Below, piece after piece: positions 54,309 through 64,000 of a stretch of 64,000 nucleotides of DNA (position 1 is the first letter of the stretch; every line of letters begins with the position of its first letter). Origin of the DNA: Lasioglossum baleicum (taxonomy: Eukaryota; Arthropoda; Insecta; Hymenoptera; Halictidae); NCBI RefSeq assembly GCF_051020765.1, contig NC_134932.1, positions 2,418,001 to 2,482,000 on the forward strand. Reading direction: 5' to 3'. A program made the translations under genes and the position numbers. The notes beneath the pieces were generated by a model that was given only the letters and a program-made list of their open reading frames with translations, ran no database searches and had not been told where the DNA came from.

Positions 54309-56689
54309 TGTTTAGTATTCGAACTCCCCGCTAATTGTAATTCCGCGAAAGTCGTTATACAATTCGGCGTCGCGAGAGCGCTAGGCGACTCGACGACGAA
54401 AAACTGCGTATCGACCGCTCATCTCAATAATATTTGGAATGTCTTCGACATAGCGGACCACTGCAGTCTAACGAGACACATCGTAGGAAACTACACGCGC
54501 TTATCGCTCCTACGTAATTCTCTTTATACCGACCAACGTGTATTCATCGAAGTCCAGATTCGAATTATATCTCGAGACACATCGTAGAAAAACCACGCGC
54601 TCATCGTCTCTACGTTATTCTCGTCGACAAGTACACGCAAATCTATCGAGACACATCGTAGAGAAATCATGCGCTCATCGCCTCTACGTAATTCTCATCT
54701 GCAAGTACGCGGACTCCTTGAATTGCGGATTCGATAATTTTCATACGCTGTGACGTTGCAACGTTTGCGACGTCCCTTCTCCGTTTGTTCCGTGCATATT
54801 TTCGAAAGCGATAAAGGACCGGACCGCCCTCTAACGGGACACGTACCGAGACAGGATTCGAGAGCGCTCCTCTAAGAGATTCCGATATTATCGAGGACCT
54901 CCTAATGACATCTGTCGCGCGTGCCGAGAAGGGACCACCGATCGTCCGAATTGTCACGGGAAATGAACAATCGCCCCAAGGCCAGGAAGCTCCCGACGGA
55001 AAAGCGAATGGCCGTTTCGAGAAATTAGAGCTTGGTGCGAGGACACTCGGCAAGCAAACCGGAGGCGCCGCCAGGACAGCAGCTTGCGAACATCTCGTCC
55101 GATACGGACTGATGGAACACCCTGACGTCGTCTCGCCCCATCAAGGGAGAGCTGCCCCGGGGTCGGTGCCCTCGTAGCCAAGAAGAGGAAGCCCCTCCGC
55201 TGGTCAAGTCGAGCGATAGGCTCCTTGACCAATTTCGTGATTGCCCGGGGCCCTAGGGCGCGAAGAGGGAACGCTCCTGTGCCGCCGAGTCACGCCGTGG
55301 AAACACGCCATAAGCAATTCGGGAAAACGGTCGAGTGGGGGGAACCGCGTTCGATCCGCTAGGCGGCCGAAAATCGATGGATCACTGTCGCGCTGGCTAT
55401 CACGACGTTGAGACGTGCTTCCCACATTGTAATCGCGCCGCGAAATCGGAAGTTGCGAACCGAGTGTCCCGTTGAGAGGATTACGTGGCGTCGGCAAAGT
55501 TTCAACGAGCCCAGCTCTATCGGGAGCCGTTTATCCTCCGGAAAACGGAACAATAACGCCACGAGAAGCGGTAAGTCGCACTTGTGATCCATTCGGTATT
55601 TTCGTTGCGCGCCGGCTCGACCTTCGTCGTGCGAGGACGAACGCTTCCCGTTCGGTCCTCGATAATTCGCTCGCATTCCTCTCGGAATGCTTTGAGATTG
55701 TTCGGGAATATTTCGGGAGAGTTTTCCTCCGTAGATTGCGTGCGGAAGAGTGTCTTCCGAGGAGTCGCGTTCGTGAAAGTAATTCAATTCGGTATCTTCG
55801 CGTTTCTCGAATCCTGTGTCTCCTGTCGAAACGCGTATTCTGTCCGTCGGCGTTCGATCGCGTAATCGATAACGTACGCGTCGGGGCGATTCACGTGCGG
55901 AAGTCATCGCGGCAGTCTCGCAGTTCGCCGGTCATCTGCGCCTCGCGTTTCCGAAGTTCGTTGCGAACGAAACGACGATAATTGTCAGCGGTATCGTTGC
56001 GAGCGAAATCGGTAGGACAACCGCGCAGCGAACGGCCATCTTTTCGCTATCTTGTATGAAGAGCGCGGGCTCTCGGGTCGCGGCCACGTGGCCGCTGATT
56101 TTGTAAATCAACGACTGCTACAATAAATAGCTCGAGACCATATCGTAGTCGAATTATTCGATTCCCTGTGAGATCCGTCCTGCCGAGAGGGCTGTCCTAG
56201 TCACCCCGTGTTCGAACCATCTGGCCTAGTCGTGACGTCATTTTCGATCCGCGTATCTCGAAGATTCGGCTCTCGACCTCGGCGTCTCCGAGCTCGAGCA
56301 GAGTTTTGCGTTTCGTGTGGCATCCTTGCGGTGCCTGGCGCCCGAACCGTTAGCTTTCGTGAGGAAATCGTCGAATCTTCGAGTCTCGTATTGTCTCGGG
56401 CGGACCGCGTGCACTCGGCTTGCACGCGGCCTGGTCTCAGCGCCTGCAAGGCCCGAAGGTAACCGGCTTCCGCGGGTCTAACAGCTCGACGGAAAAAGGT
56501 TAACGTGACAACGCATATAGTTGTACACCATTCGTGTTACGGTGTGTTCAACCACCAGTGCAACAAAATAAATTAACTCTGGTTGTTCGACAGTTAATCC
56601 AAAGTGTTCAGTTCTTTTGTGCTCGTCGCTCACTGTATATCCTCGTCAGGATAGTTCCAGTTATCCTCCTACAAGTCTTTGCATAAACA
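54309..56689 (+). mobile_element. Solo LTR nested in the Gypsy-2 right LTR
   Basis: TGTTTAGTATTCG to TTGCATAAACA with a 5-bp duplication GATAC (54304-54308, 56690-56694). Without the element nested in it (54749-56510 plus one ACGC) it measures about 615 bp. AATAAA near 56566 fits plus orientation. A 60-bp block GAGACACATCGTAGA recurs three times (54473, 54573, 54650). The 5-bp duplication differs from the 4-bp type of its neighbours. Family not recognised. Confidence 0.85.
54749..56510 (+). mobile_element. 1.7-kb LTR-like element (TGTGACG family), copy E
   Basis: 1762 bp, TGTGACGTTG to TAACGTGACA, with ACGC on both sides (54745-54748, 56511-56514). AATAAA near 56123. Stem-loop 56319-56335 (GGCA.CC/GGTGCC, one bulged base, TTGC loop) followed by TGGCGCCCGAAC (56336-56347). 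It is the innermost and youngest member of the nest. Confidence 0.88.
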
Positions 56690-57061
56690 GATACCTACTG
56701 CGACGCGCCTGTCGCCGAATTCGCTTCGCGAACTCTCTTTCTCTCTCTCTCTTTCTCTCACACATTCTTTCCTTGTTCGACCTATCGTTCGTTCTGTTTA
56801 CTCATTCGCTCACTCTCACTCACCAACTTCCTTCCTCACTCACTGACTCATGCATACACCACACGCTTAAGACCGCTAATCATCGGACTTGTTTTATATA
56901 AAAGCTTGAACATTTACTAAGACGATCATATAAAGTTTAACTGCAATCTTGAACTATAAACGGATTTTAACAAATACGGGCCCGCGGTTATTCGACGTCT
57001 GGATACGCAGTTCCACTTGAATCTTGCGTAGCAGCTTGGAATTACAATGTATGTACAACAT

Positions 57062-57701
57062 ATGTATGTCGGAGGCTGATCGGTAAGATTGTCCATCGGG
57101 CCCGCTAGGGTTTGACCGGAGACGTTCTCCACCGGATCACTCATTGTCTTCGCACGCGCGGAATTAAATAAACCGGGAAACAACGATCACCGTTAAACAC
57201 CACAATCCTCGACCCGTAGCGCAACGGCGAGACACGTCAACGAGCCCACGAGGCTGGCAGAATCTCTTTACACGATCTCAAGTCTGACTCTTTTCGCTTC
57301 CACTCGCGACGACTAGCTGTCTACGAAAATCAAACGCTCTTCACTGTAGCGCAGCCAAAAACATTCTGCCCCTCGTGGTCACGTTCAACAAGGCCCCAGC
57401 CCATCCCTTCCAGGGACCCTATCTCGCATCTCTCCTTGCGCCGCGCACGATGAGGGATGCAGGTAAACGGGAAACGTTTTATTGCCTTTTCGCTGGGCAA
57501 TTACTAAGGTACGGTCAAGCATCTGACTCGCAGCCGTTCGACCGTAAACGCATAACTGAAATCTCCAAACCGTCATTTTTAAAACTAAACTTAGTCCTAC
57601 ACGGACGTATAATTCCAAGAGATAACATAATTGTCTTTTACAATAAGCAAGCGTTACGCGTCTCTGTCAACGGGTTGCGTCGCTTCCGTCATATCCCGAC
57701 A
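57062..57701 (-). mobile_element. LTR plus gag start of an unplaced retroelement, copy 2
   Basis: Inverted near-identical copy of 16451-17085. The minus strand starts TGTCGGGATATGACGG at 57701. The gag start (ATG at 57183 on the minus strand) follows. After CAGCCTCCGACATA the sequence differs from copy 1. Confidence 0.7.
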
Positions 57702-59128
57702 CGGCCTTCCTGACTGTCACGCGTCCTCGTGTGCAGTTACAATGAGTTTATAAGTCTGTAATGGAAATATCATCTATGTTTACCGTTCGTCCATCCTGAC
57801 AAAATATTGATTGAGCCCTGAGAGATTGACGTGCTCTCCATATGTACTCTGTGTTGAAGCATTACACATGTGTGGTCGATGCCACGTGAACAGTCTTAGC
57901 CAATTCTCAACAAAACATATTGAAATACATTCGGTATCATGAAATAGACAGTTCGGCCAAGCGGTTCTGACACACAGTGAGCTCACGACAACAATGCCAA
58001 ATACTGTGTCCACCATTGGACACAGCACAACAAAGCCAACCATGTGGCAACCGACCAAAGTAGGTATACTATGGGGGTTCTAGCTCAGGAAGTGAATTTC
58101 CGGTGTCGTGAAATAGCGTTCGTCTCTGGCGCGTGGCGTCATCTTTATCTCTTGCTACCTTGCGGTTTTCCTTATCATTATCATTTCCTTATCGTTTCCG
58201 GTGTCGGCTCTGACGCGTCCTTGCTACCTTGCGGTTTTCCTTATCTTTTTCCGGGTCGTCTTATTAGTATTCTTTATTAAATTTTTTCGCGAAATAGCGT
58301 GTCATCGACCTGGTTATTTCATTATCTTCTTCCGGCCTTATTATTCTTAAGTAATATTATTCCTTATCTTTTGGGTGGGGGGATCATGTCCGAACACGTT
58401 GCAGGCGAAGTTATTTGAATGCGGCATTCACCGTGTTGCATCAGAATATTCTCGTAGGACAATCTTTTGGGTGGGGTCTTGCAAGGACCGTTCGGCGGGT
58501 CATCGTCCTTGTGGTTTTCTTTATCTTTTCCAGACCTAATTAGTATTCTTAAGTCGTTGCAATATTATGTCGAGCAATTTTTCTTATCATTTTCGGTGAG
58601 GATTATATCCTGTCTTGTCGGGAAAGAGAGAGAGAGACTTCTATTTCTCTTAGGAGCATATGATTGTAGAAGAGGTATTTCTATTGTGAGAATTATAAAA
58701 CCGGGGGGACCACCCTTGTCCAGAATTGGTATAGACTTTCTTTCTCTTAGGAGTATATAATTGTAGAAGAGGTATCCTCTGATTATTTTATTATTTCTAC
58801 CAAGTTAAAACTGTAAGAGAGAGATCTGACGCAATTATCGCGCTGTTTTATAAAACAGAGAGAGGTTCTATTGTAGCGATCTGTCTTATGGTTTTCCTTC
58901 CGCATTTAATCTTACGTTTTTAATGATGCTTAAAATCTAAACCGCTGTTTCGTGAAGCTGCAAGAGAGATTCGGCGTAATTATCGCGCTGTTTCATAAAA
59001 CAGTAAGAGAGGTTCTATGGTAGCGATCTTTCTCTTATGGTTTTGCATTTCCTTCCTCATTTAATCTCGCGTTTTCTACCGGTGTTTAAAAGGAGGCGAC
59101 GCCCAAAAATGCATTTTAGTTCGCGATC
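57702..59128. other. Stretch with local repeats, no gene
   Basis: 58120-58250 has two copies of CTTGCTACCTTGCGGTTTTC. 58640-58780 has two copies of TTTCTCTTAGGAG plus ATTGTAGAAGAGGTAT. 58837-58950 and 58975-59080 are direct repeats around the palindromes CTGTTTTATAAAACAG and CTGTTTCATAAAACAG. No protein domain. Confidence 0.55.
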
Positions 59129-59315
59129 ATGTTGTGTATAATGGTACCAGTGGAGCCGCGTTGTGTGCTCGTTGACGAGAATTTAACTTTAAATGAGCTG
59201 TTGAACGCGCTGGTAAGTATGTTTTTTTTTTGGTGTAAAGAACTAATTTTTCACCTTTTATTTTTTTACGTTTATCTTACAGACATTTGATACGAATTAT
59301 GAACGGGAATTATGA
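59129..59315 (+). pseudogene. Candidate two-exon open frame cut by Gypsy-3
   Basis: ATG at 59129 gives 28 codons ending at 59212 before GTAAGT. A 70-bp pyrimidine-rich stretch ends in TTATCTTACAG (59282). The frame continues with TFDTNYEREL and meets a stop at 59313, a few bases before the truncated LTR starts. The short intron with good signals looks like an insect gene start, and the frame may once have continued beyond the insertion. The product is unknown. Confidence 0.3.
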
Positions 59316-59614
59316 ATTAACGCGATCTCCGTTATCTCCGACACCGCGATCTCTATTGTCTCCGACACCGCGATCTCTATTGTCTCCGACACCGCGATCT
59401 CTGTTATCTCCGACACCATGACCCACTAGCTCCGCGGAACAAGCACAGCGAGGTTTTACCACAAATACACCAAGAGTCGTTATTTCACCCCGTGCACCAC
59501 GTCTTCCGATCCCGATCCCGTCCTCGTTCATAATTCGACCCTGGCACGACGAGCTACAACGGCCGAGGACGATATATCACGATTTACTCGCGATCCCGAA
59601 CGAGAACTGTTACA

Positions 59615-59632
59615 TGGCGCCCGAACAGGGAC
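59615..59632 (+). other. Primer-binding site complementary to tRNA-Lys
   Basis: TGGCGCCCGAACAGGGAC begins directly after the LTR end ACA. All 18 bases equal the well-known tRNA-Lys(3) primer site. Confidence 0.9.
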
Positions 59633-60136
59633 CTGGTGCAAATAATCCACGCGACGATAGCGAAATAGCGACCACGTGGTGCTCCGCGTTTTTGAGGTTA
59701 TGAAGCCATCGCCTCACCGGGAATACTATTGTAGGTTGAAGTCCCCAGATGTGTAGAAGACTTCTAGCTATCGGCGCCTACTCGCCGCCTCGACCCAGTG
59801 TCGAGGTTACGTACGACTATCTCGAGGGACGAAGGAAATAGTAGACAGGAAAACTCGCTGCTTGACGGACAACCGTCCAGCTCGGGTGTTGCAGCTCAAG
59901 AGGGGAGAGCGGGAGCTCGGCGTTGCCAACGGCTTCCGCCGATCCCCACTCTGGCAACATGGGAGTGGGGGAACAGAGCCCCTACACTATTCCGACGTAC
60001 GCGCCGCCTAACGTCGACGCGCCGCGACCGAGACAACCGCCGCGACCAAGGCACGTCTAGTATAGTGCACGCCATCTAGTGGCACGCGGGTTACCTACGA
60101 AACAGCTCGCGCGAAAATTCAAACGATCCGCTGGGA

Positions 60137-60468
60137 ATGCGGAGCAGTTCACTACGACCGACAAGACCGAGGATCATCGCCGCTCTACACCGAAGAAATC
60201 TACCGACCACTGGGAGTGCGGAGGATCTACAACGTCGCTGGGAAGAAATAATAAGACAACAGGCCGAAGATTTATCCAAAATGGCGGAATCGAAGGAAAA
60301 GAAAGTTTCGGAGTCATCCAAGGTACACGATGACGATCCGGGCCGCAACATGGACCGGATGCGAAAATGGGGCTGCACGACTGACGGAAAGGAACCGTTT
60401 TCATTCGTGGAGCGTTTAGCCGAACTCCAGGAAACATACCGATTACACTGTCCAACAAATTTCAACTT
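60137..60468 (+). pseudogene. Gypsy-3 gag N-terminal remnant
   Basis: The frame has RPRIIAALHRRNLPTTGSAE (SAP-like small helix pair), then QRRWEEIIRQQAE, and later DRMRKWGCTTDGKEPFSFVERLAEL, a capsid N-terminal motif typical of insect Gypsy gag. After HCPTNFNF the protein turns into an unrelated AT-rich frame (to 60703), so the capsid is cut. A separate proline-rich frame from the ATG at 59959 ends at TAG (60058) and may be the frameshifted beginning of gag. Confidence 0.65.
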
Positions 60469-60966
60469 TTTAAAAGTATTTCTATTCTCACTATTCGATT
60501 CTTATAGAGTTTTCCGCGCTGATTCCGAATCTGGTTTTAATTTTTTTCCTATACGTCCAGTTTTTGAGAAAATGGAGTTTAAAAAAAAGACATATTTTTC
60601 AACTTTAAACAAATATTGCGATGTTATTATAAAAGATATTGAATTGTTCTTTACAGCAAAAGATTCTGTAGACTTTCCCGAATATAGTGATATCCAATAT
60701 TAATACATTATGATTGTTTAAACATGTTTAAACAATGATTAAAGACGGAGATGCACCACTTTTGCACCAATTTTTGCGGATATTTTCGAATTTATCTAAA
60801 AAAATAAGGGTCCAGCGAAAAATTGAACTATACCACGCGAAAGAGCAGACTTTTATCTTGAGAACCCCCCGTGTGAAGTTTGCATGGTCGACGTTTTTTT
60901 CGAACCAGAAAGCAAAATATCTTCGCGCGACATGAGTTTCCGCCAGTCGTTTGTTCGCCATCCCGA
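60469..60966. other. AT-rich foreign segment inside Gypsy-3
   Basis: Much lower GC than its flanks. The open frame through 60703 (FPIRPVFEKMEFKKKTYF region) has no domain I recognise. 60713-60735 is a palindrome around GTTTAAACATGTTTAAAC. Confidence 0.5.
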
Positions 60967-60979
60967 TGAAGGAGGGGGG

Positions 60980-62966
60980 TATAACAGACCTGTCATACGC
61001 AGGCCTGTTACTAGTCCGCGCACCGAATCTAGCCGGGCGAGTCCGACCGAAGCCGAACCGCGTCGGCAACACACCGAGTAGCGAACCGCCGGCTCCCCGC
61101 TACCGAATAGAGTCGCCCCTCACCGCGGTACCCTGCGCCAGCAATCCGCCGAGCCCATACTGACACCTCCGCGCGTTCCCCTCACCTAGAAACTACATTT
61201 GGCGGGAACCAGATACCGAATCGCGGTAAATCTGGCGGGAAACGGAAACCGTACGTCACCCCGAAAACCCTACCGCACTTCACCTCCTCACCTCCCACTT
61301 AGGCTTATAAAAGGCTCAACGTACACGAGTCGGTCTCTCATTCCGTCCGCGACGATCGCTTGAGAATCACCTGCTGCAAATTGATCACTACGTAAGTATA
61401 TCCTAGGTGAACACCATCCTTATCCTTGGCCTACGGCGACGAGTTTGTATCGCTGCGCGAACTCCTCCTTGTCGAGAGGCACTCCGTTTTCCGCTGGTGA
61501 CGACTGCGTCCGCACCGAAGCAGAGGAGGCACGCTGCCCCGCTGAAACCTCGACCGCGTCGACATTCCTGATTCCCGCCGGTGACGACTGCGTTCGCACC
61601 GAAGCAACGGAGACACGCTGCCCCGTGAAATCCCGACCGCGTCGGAGTCGGCTCGACGGAAGAGATGCGCCATCCTTCCTCGACACCGATAAACCTACCC
61701 GGGATACCGTAACTGTCCGGTACGCTACCGACATTCCGAATCCCGATACTCCAGACCCGGGTAGAATGATACATCCCTGTCAAGATCCTTGTTATAGCCT
61801 GTACGAATCCGCATGCACCAGGTCCACGCGAAACTAAACCGCGAATAACGTCACCGCGATAGATGATATTCCTGACACCGCGATCACCGTAACATCCGAC
61901 TTCGCGACCTCCGATATGTCCGACACCGCGATCTCCGTTATCTCCGACACCGCGATCTCTATTGTCTCCGACACCGCGATCTCTATTGTCTCCGACACCG
62001 CGATCTCTGTTATCTCCGACACCATGACCCACTAGCTCCGCGGAACAAGCACAGCGAGGTTTTACCACAAATACACCAAGAGTCGTTATTTCACCCCGTG
62101 CACCACGTCTTCCGATCCCGATCCCGTCCTCGTTCATAATTCGACCCTGGCACGACGAGCTACAACGGCCGAGGACAATATACAGTAATTTTTCGATCGG
62201 AGTCTCCACACCCGGGTGTTGGACGGACTTGGGTAGAGCACGGAGGCTATATTTTTATGACTGCGTCTACCGCGCCGAGACTTCAAACGACGAGCCGAAC
62301 ATAGAGAAGGACAGAATGAAATAGGATCGCGTGTCGCCGTCGCCGGCACAGTTTAAAGGCCCGTGCGTCATCACAATGAAACACCAAGACCTCAGCTTTC
62401 TTATTTTCTATGATATCATTATGGAACTTTTACCAACATATTCGTGGCATTTTTCTGATTAAAATGATACCAAACACGATATAATTTGGCCAATATTTAG
62501 TGGTTTAATCGACGATGAAAGTTTCGAACGCAACGAAGAAGAGCGTATTGGAAAGAAAGAGACGCGAACAGTAGCCGCCGCCGGTTCGCATCTCTTTCTT
62601 TCCAATACGCTCTTCTTCGTTGCGTTCGAAACTTTTACCGTCGATTAAACCACTAAATAACGTTGAAATTATATCGTGTTTGGTATCATTTTAATCAGAG
62701 AAACGCCAGGAATAAGCTAGTAAAAGTCCCATAAACCGATCATTAAAATTAAGAAGTTTGAGAACTCGATTCACTCGAGTCAATGTGTGGTGTTCACACC
62801 GATATACCCGAGCCGAGATCAATCATCGCCGCTCTACGGCGCGGAGCAGCGTTGGCCGGCAGTGGAGTGAGTAGGCACTGGACTCCGATCGGAGACACCC
62901 CCCAAGACTCCGATGGAAGAATTACTGTATCACGATTTACTCGCGATCCCGAACGAGAACTGTTAC
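60980..62966 (+). repeat. Gypsy-3 3' LTR
   Basis: Matches 14521-15880, with TTATAAAAGG near 61308 and a shorter run of the CGACACCGCGATCTC minisatellite (61918-62020). Interrupted after GAGGACAATA by the foldback at 62183. Confidence 0.85.
62183..62927. mobile_element. Foldback MITE (CAGTAATT ends) in the Gypsy-3 LTR
   Basis: 745 bp starting CAGTAATTTTTCGATCGGAG and ending TCCGATGGAAGAATTACTG. TA is on both sides (62181-62182, 62928-62929). An internal hairpin pairs 62460-62570 with 62580-62700. It shares a block with 50030-50110 and resembles parts of the 1-4515 element. Confidence 0.85.
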
Positions 62967-63925
62967 AAAATAATTTTTCGCACAATGTTCGTCAATGGAT
63001 TGTACTCCACGATGCAGTCGTGTATCATCAAACAGTATGCGGTTGTCGAGGGGGCAACGTTGGTTCGACATTCGAATTCGATTCGCACGTCGATCGTGGC
63101 ATTTTTCAGCGCTTCGTTTTGTCGAGAACAATCGAGAACGATGAACGGGCGGTATTTCAGGATATCTATGACGTCGAGTAGCGCCTCGCCGTTTCCATAG
63201 TATGATTCTTGGAATTTTGTATACATATTGTAGAGCAACGCGTATTTGTCTTTTTCGAAATCAACATTTAGATCATCGTACAGATAGGTTTCCGAATTCA
63301 AGTAGAGCCGAATATTGGCTAATGCGCAATGATCGAATTGCGTAGCCGTTTTTGCTAAATTATTCTTTCGTGCGGTTTGTAAAGCGAATATCACGTATCG
63401 CGGTTTTTCCATTTGCGAAGCTGTTTTTATGGCCCATGTGTGCTTCGCAGTCGCCTGGAGCAGAGGATACTCGTACAGTTCCCATGATCAGAAGCTCATA
63501 TCGATCGGCTTGTCGTTGTCCAGAATACGTAACATCGACAGCTTATGTATTTCATCCAACATGACGTGCGGCATTCGCCATTGCATTTTGTACAGATCCA
63601 GAACGGGTTTCGCATTTTCGGAAGAACTGAACAACGCGTTTGTGTTGGTGCGCGAGCGAATTAAAATCAATTCGTGGCGGGCGTTTATTACAACGCGTTT
63701 GTAGTCTTCGCAGAAGCCCAATAACATGCTCATAGGTACGCAAAAGTTGAAGTTTATCGCCGCTGTGGTTGTCGCGGTTTTCCTCTGCGTCTCGTTGTTA
63801 TGCGTCCAGCCCGCGTTGGATAACGCGTTGCTTCTCGTCGTGGACAGGCTCACGTAGTTCTTCATAGTGGTTGTAGTTCCAGGATTTCTGGACCGATCGA
63901 TTTCAACGCCGTTCAGTTCGTAGGA
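62967..63925 (-). pseudogene. Virus-derived capsid-like protein remnant
   Basis: The minus strand holds one continuous frame of about 320 codons, interrupted only by TGA at 63483-63485. Another repeat (63930 onward) cuts the upstream end. The downstream end runs into the Gypsy-3 LTR, whose terminal bases supply a stop (62963-62965). Blocks include YELNGVEIDRSRNPG, FNFCVPMSMLLGF, MEKPRYVIFALQTAR and AYCLMIHDCIVEYNPL. I recognise this as a protein family seen many times in insect genomes as hypothetical genes, which I associate with capsid-like proteins of virus-derived or Polinton-like elements. I cannot verify this here. The TGA stands where an arginine CGA would fit, which suggests a single C-to-T change. 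Confidence 0.5.
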
Positions 63926-63929
63926 CTGT

Positions 63930-64000
63930 AGGCGATGGGCGAATGGAAGACACGTTGCGCGTGCGCGATGGGGATGCAACAATGACATGACATTTCGCAG
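63930..64000 (+). repeat. Dispersed repeat B (partial, runs off the window)
   Basis: GGCGAATGGAAGACACGTTG and GCGTGCGCGATGGGGA match 30625-30690. Confidence 0.75.

Larger units (their letters stand above)
50843..56863 (-). mobile_element. Gypsy-2: internally deleted Ty3/Gypsy-like element
   Basis: Left LTR 50843-51136 and right LTR 54208-54308 plus 56695-56863 (split by nested LTRs). Ends TGTTGTAAC and ACACCACA, 4-bp duplication CGCT. The minus-strand LTR is followed by TCAGAAGTGGGAT (complement near 54190-54202), most of a tRNA-Leu primer site. A single gag-pol frame lies between. A CT-rich run (50990-51040) in the LTR varies in length between the two copies. Confidence 0.9.
49795..56988. 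mobile_element. Foldback element interrupted by Gypsy-2
   Basis: The left arm 49795-50018 pairs with 50755-50842 plus 56864-56988. The retroelement split the right arm at CGCT, which is duplicated (50839-50842, 56864-56867). The loop (50019-50754) contains a block shared with 62270-62345 (GACTTCAAACGACGAGCCGA) and the MITE 50376-50726. Without insertions the element is about 1.2 kb and non-coding. Confidence 0.85.
59320..62966 (+). mobile_element. Gypsy-3: deleted Gypsy-like element
   Basis: Partial 5' LTR (59320-59614, only the 3' part), primer site (59615-59632), gag remnant, purine tract GAAGGAGGGGGG at about 60968-60979, and 3' LTR 60980-62966 with a nested foldback (62183-62927). The 3' LTR starts TATAACAG, where TGTAACAG is expected. 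Without the nested foldback and one TA, the LTR is about 1240 bp and matches 14521-15880. Pol is absent, and about 500 bp of AT-rich foreign sequence (60469-60966) replaces the rest. Confidence 0.85.

Overview
The window looks like repeat-dense, accessory DNA from an insect nuclear genome, probably a hymenopteran and possibly an ant. The reasons are an AT-rich background, many TA-flanked palindromic elements with CAGGGTG ends, a Tc1-type transposon, several Ty3/Gypsy-like retroelements, an APE-type LINE, and a tiny LTR element (TRIM) of a kind reported in ants. The species call is inference only. No complete conserved host gene is visible. Almost every long reading frame belongs to a mobile element, and most are broken by stop codons, frameshifts or nested insertions.

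Layout, left part. 1-4515 is a foldback element with 1.3-kb arms whose centre holds an apparently intact Tc1-like transposon (DD34E, IR/DR ends). 4.6-11.1 kb is another inverted-repeat element split by a LINE of about 5 kb, which has a 14-bp target-site duplication and a 666-bp MITE in its 3' tail. 12-20.5 kb holds LTR-like elements: three copies of a 1.7-kb family (ends TGTGACG/CGTGACA), a solo LTR inserted inside a MITE, and a 635-bp LTR plus gag start. 22.7-29.9 kb is a decayed Gypsy element (Gypsy-1). It keeps a canonical -1 frameshift signal, and a solo LTR and a TRIM have inserted into its pol gene.

Middle part. 30-40 kb has more foldback elements, a fourth copy of the 1.7-kb family (32295-34069), a minus-strand candidate gene with tandemly duplicated exons (34968-35560), another solo LTR (36788-37882), and AT-rich tandem repeats. 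40.8-45.7 kb is the most unusual stretch. It is a duplicated, apparently spliced but not clearly coding locus. It carries minisatellites and dispersed hairpins whose stems change in a compensating way while the loops stay nearly constant (CTTCT, TCAT/TCGT/TTGT).

Right part. 46-49.8 kb holds foldback MITEs and an orphan THAP-domain exon. 49.8-57.0 kb is a four-level nest: a foldback element contains Gypsy-2 (minus strand), whose right LTR contains a solo LTR, which contains a fifth 1.7-kb element. Each LTR-type insertion has its own duplication (CGCT, GATAC, ACGC). Gypsy-2 is an in-frame deletion derivative that kept gag, protease, RNase H and part of integrase but lost reverse transcriptase. 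59.3-63.0 kb is a third deleted Gypsy-like element (Gypsy-3) with a perfect tRNA-Lys primer-binding site. It abuts a minus-strand reading frame resembling a virus-derived capsid-like protein, which one TGA codon interrupts.

The elements act as a mobile-DNA sink. Relative ages can be read from the nesting, and the coding copies (apart from the Tc1) are non-autonomous today.
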